Assembly (NCBI RefSeq): GCF_003432385.1
Contig: NZ_CP031841.1
Location: 124,001 to 188,000, forward strand
Source of the DNA: Breoghania sp. L-A4
Lineage (GTDB): Bacteria > Pseudomonadota > Alphaproteobacteria > Rhizobiales > Stappiaceae
Reading direction: 5' to 3'
DNA length: 64,000 nucleotides
A program made the position numbers and the translations under genes. Below, piece by piece: positions 17,234 to 27,106 of this stretch; position 1 is the first letter of the stretch; each line of letters starts with the position of its first letter. The notes under the pieces are model-generated. The model was given only the letters and a program-made list of their open reading frames with translations, had not been told where the DNA came from and searched no databases.

Positions 17234-17815
17234 ATGAAGATTTTTGGTTCCGGCATTTTGCTGTCGGCAATGCTTGCCTTTGCGGGTGCTCAAGGGGCGA
17301 ACGCCGCCGATTACGCTGCGGATATTCCCGGCGCCGCTCCCGTGATCCCGCAGTGGGAGGTGCGCGTCGGCGGGCTTTTCCACGACACGATGAACCGCGA
17401 ATCCGGCGTTGATATCAACGCGGAAGTTCTCAGCCGCTGGGGCGCCTTCGCCTTCACGGTGCCGTTCGTCAACACCCCGGCGATGCTGCGGCCGCATCTG
17501 GGCGCCAATCTCAATCTCTCCGGTGACACCTCCATGGTCTACGCGGGCTACAGCCTGACTGTGGACGTGACCGACCGCCTGTTTATCGAGGGCAGCTTCG
17601 GCGGCATGGCGCACAACGGCAACACCCAGGTCGGCAATCCGGACAAGCTGGCCTTGGGGTGCAATGTGATGTTCCGCGAATCCGCCGCCCTCGGCGTCCG
17701 CGTCACCGACCGGATGAACGTCTCGGCCATCATCGAGCATTCGTCGAACAACGGGTATTGCAACGCCAACAACGGCCTGACCAACGTCGGCGTGCGGCTT
17801 GGCTACACCTACTGA
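17234..17815 (+). CDS. PagL-like lipid A acyloxyacyl hydrolase
   Basis: A 193-aa outer-membrane beta-barrel of the acyloxyacyl hydrolase/PagL family, which removes the 3-O acyl chain from lipid A. A signal peptide occupies about residues 1-24 (cleavage after GANA). The barrel strands alternate throughout. The C-terminal EHSSNNGYC carries the His-x-Ser pair expected for the active site, and the protein ends in an aromatic residue (GYTY), typical of outer-membrane proteins. It stands alone, followed by a palindromic repeat. Confidence 0.8.
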   Translation: MKIFGSGILLSAMLAFAGAQGANAADYAADIPGAAPVIPQWEVRVGGLFHDTMNRESGVDINAEVLSRWGAFAFTVPFVNTPAMLRPHLGANLNLSGDTSMVYAGYSLTVDVTDRLFIEGSFGGMAHNGNTQVGNPDKLALGCNVMFRESAALGVRVTDRMNVSAIIEHSSNNGYCNANNGLTNVGVRLGYTY

Positions 17816-17852
17816 GCGAGATCGGCTGACCGGATTGTTCGCCATAACCGAC

Positions 17853-17978
17853 CATCCTTCGAGACGCCGTCTTTGACGGCTCCTCAGGATGAGGTCTGGT
17901 AAGGTATTGTTTCAAGAGAGCTTTCCACACGACACTCCTCATCCTGAGGAGGGCGCGGCGCGCCCGTCTCGAAGGATG
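17853..17978. repeat. Palindromic repeat family 1, copy B
   Basis: ATCCTTCGAGACGCCGTC at the left mirrors GTCTCGAAGGAT at the right, and CTCCTCAGGATGAGG mirrors CTCATCCTGAGGAGG inside. It has the same length and order as the copies at 134-258 and 40526-40648, and lies between two converging genes. Confidence 0.85.
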
Positions 17979-18025
17979 GGCGGCTTGCTTCTGCACTCAG
18001 GTGAGGCAAGGGCGGCGTGATTCAT

Positions 18026-18065
18026 GAAAAACCCGCCCGCCGGTCTTCCGGGGGCGGGTTTTTTG
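18026..18065. terminator. Bidirectional Rho-independent terminator
   Basis: AACCCGCCCGCCGG pairs with CCGGGGGCGGGTT around TCTT. It is flanked by a run of A on the left and T on the right, so it would work in both directions, mainly for argG on the minus strand. Confidence 0.85.
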
Positions 18066-18085
18066 TTTCCAAGCGCGCAGCCGCC

Positions 18086-19306
18086 TCAGCCGCGGCGGTC
18101 GCGGGCGGCCAGCGTGCGCAGGCGCAGGGCGTTCAGCTTGATGAAGCCGGCCGCGTCCTTCTGGTCGTAGGCGCCGGCGTCGTCCTCGAACGTCACCAGT
18201 TCCTCCGAATACAGCGAGTTCTCCGACTGGCGGCCGGTGACGATGACGTTGCCCTTGTAGAGTTTCAGCCGCACGGTGCCGGCGACCTTCGCCTGTGACT
18301 TGTCGATGGCCGCCTGCAGCATCTCGCGCTCGGGCGAGAACCAGAAGCCGTTGTAGATCAGCTCCGCGTAGCGCGGCATCAGCTCGTCCTTGAGGTGCGC
18401 GGCGCCCCGGTCCAGCGTGATGGATTCCATCGTACGGTGCGCGGTCAGCAGGATGGTGCCGCCCGGCGTCTCGTAGACGCCGCGCGACTTCATGCCGACG
18501 AACCGGTTTTCCACCAGATCCAGCCGGCCGATGCCGTTGTCGCGGCCCAGGTCGTTGAGTTTCGCGAACAGGGTGGCCGCGGACATGTGCTCGCCGTTGA
18601 GCGACACGGCGTCGCCCTTCTCGAAATCGATCTCGATCTCGGTGGCCACGTCCGGTGCGTCCATCGGATCGACGGTGCGCTGATAGACGTAGGAGGGCGC
18701 CTCCTCCCAAGGGTCCTCGAGCACTTTGCCTTCCGAGGACGAGTGCAGCATGTTGGCGTCGACGGAGAACGGCGCCTCGCCGCGCTTGTCCTTGGGCACC
18801 GGGATCTGGTGCTTTTCGGCAAAATCCAGGAGGTCCGTGCGGCTCTTGAAGGTCCAGTCGCGCCACGGCGCGATCACCTTGATATTGGGGTTGAGCGCGT
18901 AGGCTGCGAGTTCGAAGCGCACCTGGTCATTGCCCTTGCCGGTGGCGCCATGCGCGATGGCGTCCGCGCCCGTCTCTTCCGCGATCTCGATCAGCCGCTT
19001 TGAGATCAGCGGCCGGGCGATCGACGTGCCGAGCAGATAGACGCCCTCATAGACGGCGTTGGCGCGGAACATCGGGAAGACGAAGTCGGAGATGAACTCC
19101 TCACGCAGGTCGTCGATGTGGATCTCCTTGATCCCCATCATCTCGGCCTTGCGGCGGGCCGGTTCCAGCTCCTCGCCCTGGCCGAGATCGGCGGTAAACG
19201 TCACCACCTCGCAGCCGTATTCCGTCTGCAGCCATTTCAGAATGATCGAGGTGTCGAGGCCGCCGGAATAGGCAAGCACCACCTTCTTGATGTCAGCGTG
19301 GGCCAT
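18086..19306 (-). CDS. argG: Argininosuccinate synthase
   Basis: The 406-aa enzyme joins citrulline and aspartate with ATP hydrolysis to AMP, the seventh step of arginine synthesis. The start at 19306 ([20 protein letters not shown]) is chosen because the PP-loop SGGLDTS then sits at residues 14-20, as in the family. [15 protein letters not shown]-type ([15 protein letters not shown]), APWRDW and [12 protein letters not shown] motifs are intact. It is monocistronic, ending at a bidirectional terminator. Confidence 0.97.
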   Translation of the reverse strand: MAHADIKKVVLAYSGGLDTSIILKWLQTEYGCEVVTFTADLGQGEELEPARRKAEMMGIKEIHIDDLREEFISDFVFPMFRANAVYEGVYLLGTSIARPLISKRLIEIAEETGADAIAHGATGKGNDQVRFELAAYALNPNIKVIAPWRDWTFKSRTDLLDFAEKHQIPVPKDKRGEAPFSVDANMLHSSSEGKVLEDPWEEAPSYVYQRTVDPMDAPDVATEIEIDFEKGDAVSLNGEHMSAATLFAKLNDLGRDNGIGRLDLVENRFVGMKSRGVYETPGGTILLTAHRTMESITLDRGAAHLKDELMPRYAELIYNGFWFSPEREMLQAAIDKSQAKVAGTVRLKLYKGNVIVTGRQSENSLYSEELVTFEDDAGAYDQKDAAGFIKLNALRLRTLAARDRRG

Positions 19307-19434
19307 GGAGGTCGTCCGATTCGTCCGTGTTTGTGAGGGGAGAATTCGAGTTGCGCGCAATTTAGCCAAGCGCGGCGCGAGCGCAAGGGAGGAAACCGTG
19401 CCGTGCGGTCAATTGGAGCCGGAAAACCGGCGGT

Positions 19435-19881
19435 TCAGGCCGGGCCCGGCTCCCATCCGTCGGGCGCCATCTCGAAGCCGGAAAATTCGAAGCCGGGCGA
19501 CACCGTGCAGCCGGCCAGCGTCCATGCGCCGAGGGATTCCGCGCTTTGCCAGGCGTGCGGCGGCACGATCACCTGCGGCCTCTGGTCGTTGGCGATGTCG
19601 GGCCCCAGCGTGTGTTCCGCGACGTCCTGTCCGTCGGCGCTGATGCTCAGCGCGAGCGGCGCCCCGGCGTAGAAGTGCCACATTTCCGAGGCGTCGACCC
19701 GATGCCAGCGCGAAATCTCGCCGGCGGGCAGCAGATAGTAGATGGCGGTGCTAAGGGCGCGGCCATCCGTCTTGCCCCCGTCGCGGAAGGTTTCGCGGAA
19801 ATAGCCGCCTTCGGGATGGCGCTGCAACTCCAGCCGGCGGACCATTTCGTCGGCGGAGAGGCCATAGAGAGGATCGGTCAT
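19435..19881 (-). CDS. DUF985 cupin-fold protein
   Basis: The 148-aa protein belongs to the DUF985/YML079-like cupin family, function not established. The motifs LQRHPEGGYFRET, STAIYYLL, SRWHRVDASEMWHFYAG and the C-terminal GCTVSPGFEFSGFE are characteristic. ATG 19881 is preferred over the GTG just before it, because GGGAGAA then lies at a 6-base spacing. Confidence 0.85.
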   Translation of the reverse strand: MTDPLYGLSADEMVRRLELQRHPEGGYFRETFRDGGKTDGRALSTAIYYLLPAGEISRWHRVDASEMWHFYAGAPLALSISADGQDVAEHTLGPDIANDQRPQVIVPPHAWQSAESLGAWTLAGCTVSPGFEFSGFEMAPDGWEPGPA

Positions 19882-20005
19882 CACGTTCTCCCGTAGCTGC
19901 TTTGTCCTTCATACCATGGAGGCGATGCATGGGCGTCGCGTTGCGGTCGATCAACACCGGCGCCGCCGGCGCGATGTTCCTGGCGCGCCGGACGGTCCGA
20001 CGGGT

Positions 20006-20779
20006 TCAGAAATTGTCCTTCCGCCGCCGCACCTCGGCAAACACCTCGGCCGCCGAAGCGCCCGGCATGCCCACCGCCTTCTGGACGCCCGCGTCGCGGG
20101 CGCGCAGGAACGGATTGGTGGCGCGTTCGGCCGCCATTGTCGTCGGCAGCGTCGGCTTGTTCTGCGCGCGCAGCGCCTCGATGTCGCGGGCGCGGCTGAT
20201 AAGTGCCTCGTTGTTGGGATCGACGCTCAAGGCAAACCGTGCGTTGGCCAGTGTGTATTCGTGGCCGCAGTAGACCTCGGTCTCCGGCGGCAGCATGCCG
20301 GCGAGCTTGTCGAGCGATTCCCACATCATCGCCGGCGTGCCCTCGAAGATGCGGCCGCAGCCCAATGCGAACAGCGTGTCGCCGGTGAACGCCACCGAGG
20401 CGTCGGGAATCCAGTAGGAAATCTGGTCCAGCGTGTGCCCTGGCGTTGCGATGCAATGCACGTTGTAGGGACCGAAGGCGAAGCGGTCGCCGTCGCGCAC
20501 TGTCTGGTCCACATCGCCGATTTTCTCAGCGCTGTCCTCGGGCGCGATGACCTGCGCGCCGGTGGCGCTTTTCAGCGCCGAGAGACCCTGCGTGTGGTCG
20601 GCGTGATGATGGGTGATGAAGATATGGCTCAGCGTCCAGCCGCTGTCGGTCAGTTCCGCAAGCACCGTGCCCGCGTCCGGGACGTCAATCGCGGCCGTGG
20701 CGCCTGATTGCGGATCATGGATCAGAACGCCGAAGTTGTCGTTCAGACACGTGAACTGCCGGATCTCCAGCGGGGTCAT
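20006..20779 (-). CDS. gloB: Hydroxyacylglutathione hydrolase (glyoxalase II)
   Basis: This 257-aa metallo-beta-lactamase-fold enzyme hydrolyses S-D-lactoylglutathione to lactate and glutathione, the second step of methylglyoxal detoxification. The metal motif THHHADH lies at residues 56-62, with ATPGHTLDQISY, FTGDTLFALGCGR and YCGHEYTLAN following. Start 20779 has GGGAGAGGCC upstream. It is divergent from a methyltransferase gene. Confidence 0.95.
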   Translation of the reverse strand: MTPLEIRQFTCLNDNFGVLIHDPQSGATAAIDVPDAGTVLAELTDSGWTLSHIFITHHHADHTQGLSALKSATGAQVIAPEDSAEKIGDVDQTVRDGDRFAFGPYNVHCIATPGHTLDQISYWIPDASVAFTGDTLFALGCGRIFEGTPAMMWESLDKLAGMLPPETEVYCGHEYTLANARFALSVDPNNEALISRARDIEALRAQNKPTLPTTMAAERATNPFLRARDAGVQKAVGMPGASAAEVFAEVRRRKDNF

Positions 20780-20991
20780 GGCCTCTCCCTTCGTCCTGTC
20801 GAATATGCGTATGCAGGATTGTCCTTGCCTACCATTGTTGGGCAATGGTTGCCAGCGCGGAGCACGCGCACCGTGCCGGGCGGCCGGGTTTCGGCCGGAG
20901 ATGCCGCCTGGCGCGCGGCGATGCATTTGGACCGTTGCATGCGCGCTGCCAAACGCGTTCAATCGGCTCCGCAACAACCACAGGCCCGCGC

Positions 20992-21732
20992 ATGTATCTC
21001 GACGTGATCGATATGAAGACGTTCTACGAACGCCCGCTGGGGCGCGTCGTGCGTCAGACCGTCGGGGCGCGAATCCGCAACATCTGGCCGGATGCCCGTG
21101 GCGAGCGGATCCTGGGCCTGGGGTATGCGACGCCTTATTTGCGGCCGTATCTCGGCACGGCCGAGCGGGTCATGGCCGGCATGCCGGGGCCGCAAGGCGT
21201 CGTGAGCTGGCCGCCCGAGGGACCCAACCGGGCGATGCTGTGCCTGGAGCACGACCTGCCGCTGCCCGATGCCTCGGTCGACCGGGTGCTGATCGTGCAC
21301 GGGCTGGACATGAGCGGCGATTCGCAAGGCGCGCTGCGCGAGGTGTGGCGTGTGCTGGCGCCGGGAGGCCGGCTGATGGTGGTGGTGCCCAACCGGCGCA
21401 GCCTGTGGTCGCAGCTGGAATACTCGCCGTTCGGATATGGCCGTCCCTACTCGCGCGGCCAGCTCAGCGCCTTGCTGCGCGAGACCCGTTTCGCGCCCAA
21501 GACCCGCGAAGGCGCGCTGTTTCTGCCGCCCTTCCGGCGCAGGCTGTTTCTGCGCTCGGCGCGCACCTGGGAACGCGTCGGCGCGCGACTGTGGCCGGCC
21601 TTCGCGGGCGTCTGGATCGTGGAGGCGGAGAAGCAGCTCTACCAGAGCATTTCGACCGCGGAGAAGAAGCACGCCTCGCGGATCTTTCGTCCCGTCTTCG
21701 CCACCGACGGCACGCCGCGCGAGAGCTTCTGA
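20992..21732 (+). CDS. Class I SAM-dependent methyltransferase
   Basis: A 246-aa protein with a partly degenerate Rossmann methyltransferase fold. ILGLGYATPYL corresponds to motif I, LPDASVDRVLIVHGLD to motif II, and EVWRVLAPGGRLMVVVPNR to the post-motif. Substrate unknown. The start MYLDVIDMKTFYERPLGR at 20992 is where the family begins. Divergent from gloB. Confidence 0.85.
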   Translation: MYLDVIDMKTFYERPLGRVVRQTVGARIRNIWPDARGERILGLGYATPYLRPYLGTAERVMAGMPGPQGVVSWPPEGPNRAMLCLEHDLPLPDASVDRVLIVHGLDMSGDSQGALREVWRVLAPGGRLMVVVPNRRSLWSQLEYSPFGYGRPYSRGQLSALLRETRFAPKTREGALFLPPFRRRLFLRSARTWERVGARLWPAFAGVWIVEAEKQLYQSISTAEKKHASRIFRPVFATDGTPRESF

Positions 21733-21748
21733 GCGGTTGGGCGGGCCG

Positions 21749-22369
21749 CTACCGCCGCAGCAGAAACACGCCCTGTTCGCCGAACAGGTTCCACAGCCAC
21801 CAAGGCGCGTTGATGGGAATCCGCTGGCCCTTGCCGTTGAGCGCTTCCGCCTTTTCCACCGTGCACTCGACTTCGCGCGTCAGCTCGATGAAATCGCGGA
21901 TGGTGCAGAAGTGGATGTTCGGCGTGTCGTACCAGGAATAGGGCAGATAGTCGGTCACCGGCATGCGGCCGTGGAACAGCAGATACAGGCGGTTCTGCCA
22001 GTAGCCGAAATTCGGAAAGCTGACGATCACGTGGCGGCCGATGCGCAGCAACTGCCGCAGCACCAGGCTCGGATCCATCGTCGCCTGCAGCGTCTGGCTG
22101 AGGATCACGTAGTCGAAGGCGTCGTCGGGATAGTCGGCGAGATCGGTGTCGGCATCGCCCTGGATCACCGACAGGCCGCGCGCCACGCATTCGTTAACGC
22201 CGGCCTGCGAGATCTCGATGCCGCGCGCGTCCGCGCCCTTGGAGCGCGTCAGGAGCTCCAGCAGCGCGCCGTCGCCGCAGCCGACATCCAGCACCCGGGC
22301 GTTGGGCTCGACCAGTTCCGCGATCGCCTTGAGATCGACGCGGGCTTCGGTCATCTGCACGTCGCTCAT
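21749..22369 (-). CDS. metW: Methionine biosynthesis protein MetW
   Basis: The 206-aa methyltransferase-like protein assists MetX in homoserine O-acetylation or acylation in proteobacteria that use the MetX/MetW pair. [16 protein letters not shown] gives the motif I region (about residues 24-39), and [16 protein letters not shown] and [23 protein letters not shown] are MetW hallmarks. Its ATG overlaps the metX stop (ATGA), so the two are coupled. Confidence 0.94.
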   Translation of the reverse strand: MSDVQMTEARVDLKAIAELVEPNARVLDVGCGDGALLELLTRSKGADARGIEISQAGVNECVARGLSVIQGDADTDLADYPDDAFDYVILSQTLQATMDPSLVLRQLLRIGRHVIVSFPNFGYWQNRLYLLFHGRMPVTDYLPYSWYDTPNIHFCTIRDFIELTREVECTVEKAEALNGKGQRIPINAPWWLWNLFGEQGVFLLRR

Positions 22370-23574
22370 TGCTGGGCCTCTCCGCCTGTGGGGGGATGGA
22401 TTCCGCGCGCCCGCGCGGCGCCCGTGAGAAAGCCGCGGATGGTCTTGAACAGTTCCGGCTCGTCGAGCAGGAAGGCGTCATGCCCCCGGTCGCTCTCGAT
22501 TTCCACGAAGGAAACATTGGCCGCCGCCGCGTTCAGCGCATGCACCACGGCGCGGCTCTCCGATGTCGGAAACAGCCAGTCGGTGGTGAAGGACGCCACG
22601 CAGAAGCGCGTCCTCGTGTCCTTGAACGCATGCGCCAGCACGCCGCCGTGATCACCGGCGAGATCGAAATAGTCCATCGCGCGCGTCACATAGAGATAGG
22701 AATTGGCGTCGAACCGGTCGACAAAACTCATGCCCTGGTGCCGTAGATAGCTCTCGATCTGGAAATCCGCGTCAAACCCAAAGGTCACATGCTCGCGGTT
22801 TTGCAGCGTGCGGCCGAACTTGCTGTGCAGCGACTCGTCGGACATGTAGGTGATGTGCGCGGCCATGCGCGCCACCGCGAGCCCCTTGCTCGGCCGCGTG
22901 CCGTGGTTGAGATAGGCGCCGCCGCACCAGTCCGGATCGGCCATCACGGCTTGGCGGCCGACCTCGTGAAAGGCGATGTTCTGCGAGGAGTGGCGCGCGC
23001 CGGACGCGATGGGGACGGCGGAAAACACCCGTTCGGGATAGCTCACCGCCCACTGCAGCACCTGCATGCCGCCCATCGATCCGCCGATGACGCAGAACAG
23101 CGTGTCGATGCCCAGCGCATCGAGCAGCATCGCCTGGGCGCGCACCGAATCGCCAATGGTCACCAGCGGCAGATCCAGCGCATAGGGCGCGCCGGTGTCC
23201 GGGTTCATCGACGCCGGTCCCGTTGTGCCCATGCAGCCGCCGACCACATTGGCGCAGATGACGAAGAAGTGGTCGGTGTCCACCGGCTTGCCCGGCCCCA
23301 CCATCAGACTCCACCAGCCGGGTTTGCCCGATACCGGATTGGTCGAGGCCACATACTGATCGCCGGTCAGCGCATGACACACCAGCACGGCGTTGGACTT
23401 GTCGTCGTTCAGCGTGCCGTAGGTCTGATAGGCGATCTGCCACGGCGCAAAAGCGATGCCGGCGTCCAGCGGCAGCGGCTTGTCCGGGCCGAAGCGCAGC
23501 ACCGGGCTCGACGGCGTATCGGCTTCGCGCTGCCGCGCCGTGTCGAAACCGCCGCCGGCGTCGTGTTGTGTCAT
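22366..23574 (-). CDS. metX: Homoserine O-acetyltransferase
   Basis: This 402-aa alpha/beta-hydrolase-fold enzyme acetylates homoserine as the first committed step to methionine. The nucleophile elbow GGSMGG puts Ser at residue 166. [20 protein letters not shown] and the catalytic His in SDRGHDAFL are present, with Asp in the TTDWLFP region. Start 23574 is an ATG inside a longer open frame that has no family similarity. The leader upstream can fold (see the separate entry). Confidence 0.95.
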   Translation of the reverse strand: MTQHDAGGGFDTARQREADTPSSPVLRFGPDKPLPLDAGIAFAPWQIAYQTYGTLNDDKSNAVLVCHALTGDQYVASTNPVSGKPGWWSLMVGPGKPVDTDHFFVICANVVGGCMGTTGPASMNPDTGAPYALDLPLVTIGDSVRAQAMLLDALGIDTLFCVIGGSMGGMQVLQWAVSYPERVFSAVPIASGARHSSQNIAFHEVGRQAVMADPDWCGGAYLNHGTRPSKGLAVARMAAHITYMSDESLHSKFGRTLQNREHVTFGFDADFQIESYLRHQGMSFVDRFDANSYLYVTRAMDYFDLAGDHGGVLAHAFKDTRTRFCVASFTTDWLFPTSESRAVVHALNAAAANVSFVEIESDRGHDAFLLDEPELFKTIRGFLTGAARARGIHPPTGGEAQQ

Positions 23575-23627
23575 TGCGCGTTCATCCCGGTCGTTCGCTG
23601 AGGATCCGCCGTTCGGTCTCCGACAGT

Positions 23628-23702
23628 CACTATCCGGCCACACCCGAACGCCAGCCGTGTTTCACAACCCGCCAAACCGTGTGGTTGTCCGCCGGATAGG
23701 TG
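23628..23702 (-). promoter_or_regulatory. Structured leader region upstream of metX
   Basis: On the minus strand a 9-bp closing helix is formed by CTATCCGGC (23699-23691) and GCCGGATAG (23638-23630). Inside it are a 6-bp hairpin, ACAACC with GGTTGT, and a weaker ACAC/GTGT hairpin, giving a three-way junction about 55 bases upstream of metX. A TTGACA at 23758-23753 could be the -35 box. It does not match the SAM-II riboswitch pattern. Confidence 0.35.
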
Positions 23703-23851
23703 GCCGTCAGCTCTGAAAAGCGGGCGTTTAGCTAGGGTTGGGGCTGGCCCCCTGTCAATGTTTCTTTTTGATTTCATGCGGCGGCTTGCCTATGAATGGG
23801 CGCCGATGATCGCGAGGTGATCATCTTCTTCGAACTCAACCGGACCAACCC

Positions 23852-24787
23852 ATGACCCATACGCCTGCCGGCGCGCCTCCGACCCAAGCGATTCAGCCCG
23901 ACGCTCCCGCGCTCGGCGAATTGCGCCAACGCATCGATACGATCGACGAACAGATGCATCGGCTTCTGATCGAACGCTCGGGCATTGTCGACGCGCTGAT
24001 CAAGGCCAAGGGATCGAGTGCGCGCGGCTCGGCGGAGTCCTCCGGAGCCGCCTTTCGTCCCGGCCGCGAGGCGGACATGATGCGCCGGCTGGTGGAGCGG
24101 CACTCCGGCACCCTGCCGATCCTGACGGTCGAGCACATCTGGCGCGAGATCATCTCCACCTTCACCCGGCTGCAGGCTGACTATGTGGTGCATCTGGACG
24201 GCAGCGCCGACGCCATCGGCATGCGCGATCTGGCGCGCTTCTATTTCGGCTTTGCGCTCGATCTGATCGACGGCGAGGATGCGGATGCGGTGGTCGCCGC
24301 GGTCGCCGGGTCCAACACCGATCTCGGCGTCATCGCCCTGACCGACGTCTCGGCAAGCCCCTGGTGGCGGGCGCTCGGCGGTCCGCAAGGTGATGGCACG
24401 AACGCGCCGCGCATCCTGGCGCGACTGCCGTTCCTGCTTGCCGACGGCCGGCCGGCGGACATGCCGGCGCTGGTGGTCTCGCCGCCTGTCAGCGAGCCGG
24501 TTGTGCCGGATACACGCATTGTCGCCACGAGCTGGCCCGCGGGCATCGATCCTTCGCGCCCGCTGATGGCCGAGGGCGTCGAGATCATGACGCGCCATAT
24601 CGGTGCCAACGGCACCTGCGACGCCCTGCTCGCGTGTCCCTCGACGCTCGATGACGCGACGCTTGCCGCGGCGCTCGACGCTGCGGGCGGCAGCCATGGG
24701 CCGTTGCGCGACGTTGGCGGCTATGCGACGCCCATCGATCTCGACGACACGATGGACGATGACGAGCTGGACGATACGGATTTCTGA
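23852..24787 (+). CDS. AroQ-type chorismate mutase with extra C-terminal domain
   Basis: A 311-aa protein. Residues about 25-115 are an AroQ (type II) chorismate mutase: [33 protein letters not shown], then [11 protein letters not shown] and IWREIISTF, converting chorismate to prephenate. Residues 120-300 form a second domain I do not recognise with confidence; it could be a degenerate dehydratase/ACT-like or binding domain. The C-terminus is acidic ([14 protein letters not shown]). hisC follows after 41 bases and tyrC next, a common order in this group for phenylalanine and tyrosine synthesis. Confidence 0.85.
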   Translation: MTHTPAGAPPTQAIQPDAPALGELRQRIDTIDEQMHRLLIERSGIVDALIKAKGSSARGSAESSGAAFRPGREADMMRRLVERHSGTLPILTVEHIWREIISTFTRLQADYVVHLDGSADAIGMRDLARFYFGFALDLIDGEDADAVVAAVAGSNTDLGVIALTDVSASPWWRALGGPQGDGTNAPRILARLPFLLADGRPADMPALVVSPPVSEPVVPDTRIVATSWPAGIDPSRPLMAEGVEIMTRHIGANGTCDALLACPSTLDDATLAAALDAAGGSHGPLRDVGGYATPIDLDDTMDDDELDDTDF

Positions 24788-24828
24788 GATCCCGCATTGG
24801 CGCGACCGCGCCCTGGAGACAATGCGAC

Positions 24829-25947
24829 ATGACGACGATTGACGATGCAGCCGGCGCTCGGCGCCCCACCCCGCGTCCGGGCGTTCTCGAGATCGCGCCC
24901 TACGTTCCAGGCAAGCACAAGGGCACCGGCGGCGGCAAGACCTACAAGCTGTCGTCCAACGAGACGCCGCTGGGCACGAGCCCCAGGGCCATCGAGGCCT
25001 ATGCCGGCCTTGCCCAATCGCTGGAGCTTTATCCCGACGGCGCCTCGACCGCGCTGCGCGCCGCGATCGGCAAGGCGCATGGCCTGGATCCCGAGCGCAT
25101 CGTCTGCGGCGCCGGCTCCGACGAGATCCTGAGCCTGCTCGCCTACGCCTATCTGCGCGAGGGAGACGAGGCGATCTACACCGAGCACGGGTTCCTGGTC
25201 TATCCGATCGCCATCCGGGCGGCGGGTGCGCTGCCGGTGATCGCGCCGGAAAAGGATCTTGCGACGGATGTGGATGCGATCCTCGCGGCTGTGACGCCGC
25301 GCACGCGCATGGTGTTCATCGCCAATCCCAACAATCCGACCGGCACCTATATCCCGTTTGACGAGGTGAAGCGGTTGCATGCGGGCCTGCCCGCGCATGT
25401 GCTTCTGGTGCTCGACGCGGCCTATGCGGAATACGTCCGCCGCAATGACTACGAGGCCGGCATCGAGCTGGTGGCGACGTCGGAAAACGTCGTGATGACG
25501 CGCACGTTCTCGAAAATCTACGGGCTGGCGGGCGTGCGGCTCGGCTGGTGCTACGCGCCGGATCACGTCATCGACGCGCTCAACCGCATTCGCGGGCCGT
25601 TCAACGTCACCGGCGCGGCGATCGCCGCGGGCAGCGCCGCCGTCGCCGACAAGGCCTTCGTGGAGGCTGCCGTCAAGCACAATGGCCAGTGGCTCGCCTG
25701 GGTCACCGCGGAGATGGAAAAGCTGGGTCTCACCGTCACCCCCAGCGTCGGCAATTTCGTGTTGATCCACTTCCCCGACGAGGACGGCAAGCGCGCGGCG
25801 GATGCGGATGACTGGCTGCTCGAGCGCGGCTGCGTGCTGCGGAGGGTGGAGAATTATGGCCTGCCCAACGCCCTGCGCATGACGATCGGGTCCGAAGAAG
25901 CCAACCGGGTCGTGGTGGCCAGTCTGGCGGAGTTCCTCGGCAAGTAA
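24829..25947 (+). CDS. hisC: Histidinol-phosphate/aromatic aminotransferase
   Basis: This 372-aa class I/II PLP enzyme carries [11 protein letters not shown] near residue 42, ANPNNPTGT (165-173), LDAAYAEY (195-202) and the PLP lysine in [12 protein letters not shown] (K229). It makes histidinol phosphate and, by its place between chorismate mutase and tyrC, probably also transaminates aromatic keto acids. Operon with both neighbours (27 bases to tyrC). Confidence 0.94.
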   Translation: MTTIDDAAGARRPTPRPGVLEIAPYVPGKHKGTGGGKTYKLSSNETPLGTSPRAIEAYAGLAQSLELYPDGASTALRAAIGKAHGLDPERIVCGAGSDEILSLLAYAYLREGDEAIYTEHGFLVYPIAIRAAGALPVIAPEKDLATDVDAILAAVTPRTRMVFIANPNNPTGTYIPFDEVKRLHAGLPAHVLLVLDAAYAEYVRRNDYEAGIELVATSENVVMTRTFSKIYGLAGVRLGWCYAPDHVIDALNRIRGPFNVTGAAIAAGSAAVADKAFVEAAVKHNGQWLAWVTAEMEKLGLTVTPSVGNFVLIHFPDEDGKRAADADDWLLERGCVLRRVENYGLPNALRMTIGSEEANRVVVASLAEFLGK

Positions 25948-25974
25948 CAACGCCGCAAGCAAAAGCAGCAGTCC

Positions 25975-26898
25975 ATGTCCGACCCCCTGTTTCGCCGTCT
26001 CACCCTGATCGGCATCGGCCTGATCGGCTCCTCGCTTGCACGCGTCGTGCGGCGCGAGGGGCTGGCGGGCGAGATCGTCATCTCCACACGGTCGCCCCAG
26101 ACGCTGGCGCGCGCCGAGGAACTGGCGCTGGGCGACCGCTATTGCCTCGATGCCGCCGAGGCGGTGGAAGGGGCGGACCTCGTGATCCTCTGCGTTCCCG
26201 TCGGTGCGTCGGCGGCCGTGGCGAAATGGATCGCGCCGGCGCTCGCGCCCGGCGCGATTGTCACCGACGTGGGCTCCACCAAGGCCTCCGTCGTGGCGCA
26301 GATGCAGCCGCATTTGCCCGCAAACGTGCATTTCATCCCGGGCCACCCGATCGCCGGCACGGAATATTCCGGGCCCGACGCCGGCTTTGCCGCGCTGTTC
26401 GAGAACCGCTGGTGCATTCTCACACCGGTGGAGGGCACCGATCCCGCCGCCCAGGAAAAGCTCTCCGCCTTCTGGCGCGGCTGCGGCTCCAACATCGACG
26501 TGATGGATCCCGATCACCACGATCTGGTGCTGGCCATCACCTCGCATCTGCCGCACATCATCGCCTACAACATCGTCGGCACCGCGGATGATCTGCAAAC
26601 CGTGACCAAATCCGAGGTCATCAAGTACTCGGCCTCGGGTTTTCGCGATTTCACCCGTCTGGCGGCGTCCGACCCGACCATGTGGCGCGACGTCTGCCTG
26701 CACAACAAGGATGCGATTCTGGAGATGCTGTCGCGGTTTTCCGAGGACCTCTCCGCCGTTCAGCGCGCCATCCGCTGGGGCGACGGGCAGGCGCTGTTCG
26801 ATCTCTTCACCCGCACCCGCGGCATCCGCCGCTCGATCATCGAGGCGGGCCAGGAAACCGACGAGCCGGACTTCGGCCGCCACCACGGCGAGGCGTAG
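25975..26898 (+). CDS. tyrC: Prephenate/arogenate dehydrogenase
   Basis: The 307-aa NAD(P)-dependent enzyme oxidatively decarboxylates prephenate (or arogenate) on the way to tyrosine. The Rossmann motif TLIGIGLIGSSLARVVRR begins at residue 8. FIPGHPIAGTEYSGPDA (about 121-137) and the TyrA helical domain with ITSHLPHIIAYN are intact. It has no fused chorismate mutase; that activity is two genes upstream. Confidence 0.94.
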   Translation: MSDPLFRRLTLIGIGLIGSSLARVVRREGLAGEIVISTRSPQTLARAEELALGDRYCLDAAEAVEGADLVILCVPVGASAAVAKWIAPALAPGAIVTDVGSTKASVVAQMQPHLPANVHFIPGHPIAGTEYSGPDAGFAALFENRWCILTPVEGTDPAAQEKLSAFWRGCGSNIDVMDPDHHDLVLAITSHLPHIIAYNIVGTADDLQTVTKSEVIKYSASGFRDFTRLAASDPTMWRDVCLHNKDAILEMLSRFSEDLSAVQRAIRWGDGQALFDLFTRTRGIRRSIIEAGQETDEPDFGRHHGEA

Positions 26899-27106
26899 TC
26901 CCTGCGACAGGGCGTCGCGCCCCTTGGCCTTGCGGCATTGCACACTGTAACAATGGATGGCATCGAGCCGCGCCGGTGATTCTGCGATCGCCGCGACGCG
27001 TCCCGTGCCGCCGGACATGCGCCGCCGGTCGATTGGGGCAACGACCGCCGGCACCAACGACCGCCGACACTGGTGCCGACGATCCAGCCCGAGGATCCTT
27101 CCGCCC

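Noticed and set aside
23700-23760. SAM-II riboswitch before metX (a TAGCTAAACG stretch)
   Set aside because: The short TAGCTAAA match lacks the upstream GCGCTGATTTAA and pseudoknot-forming parts of SAM-II, and overlaps a probable promoter.
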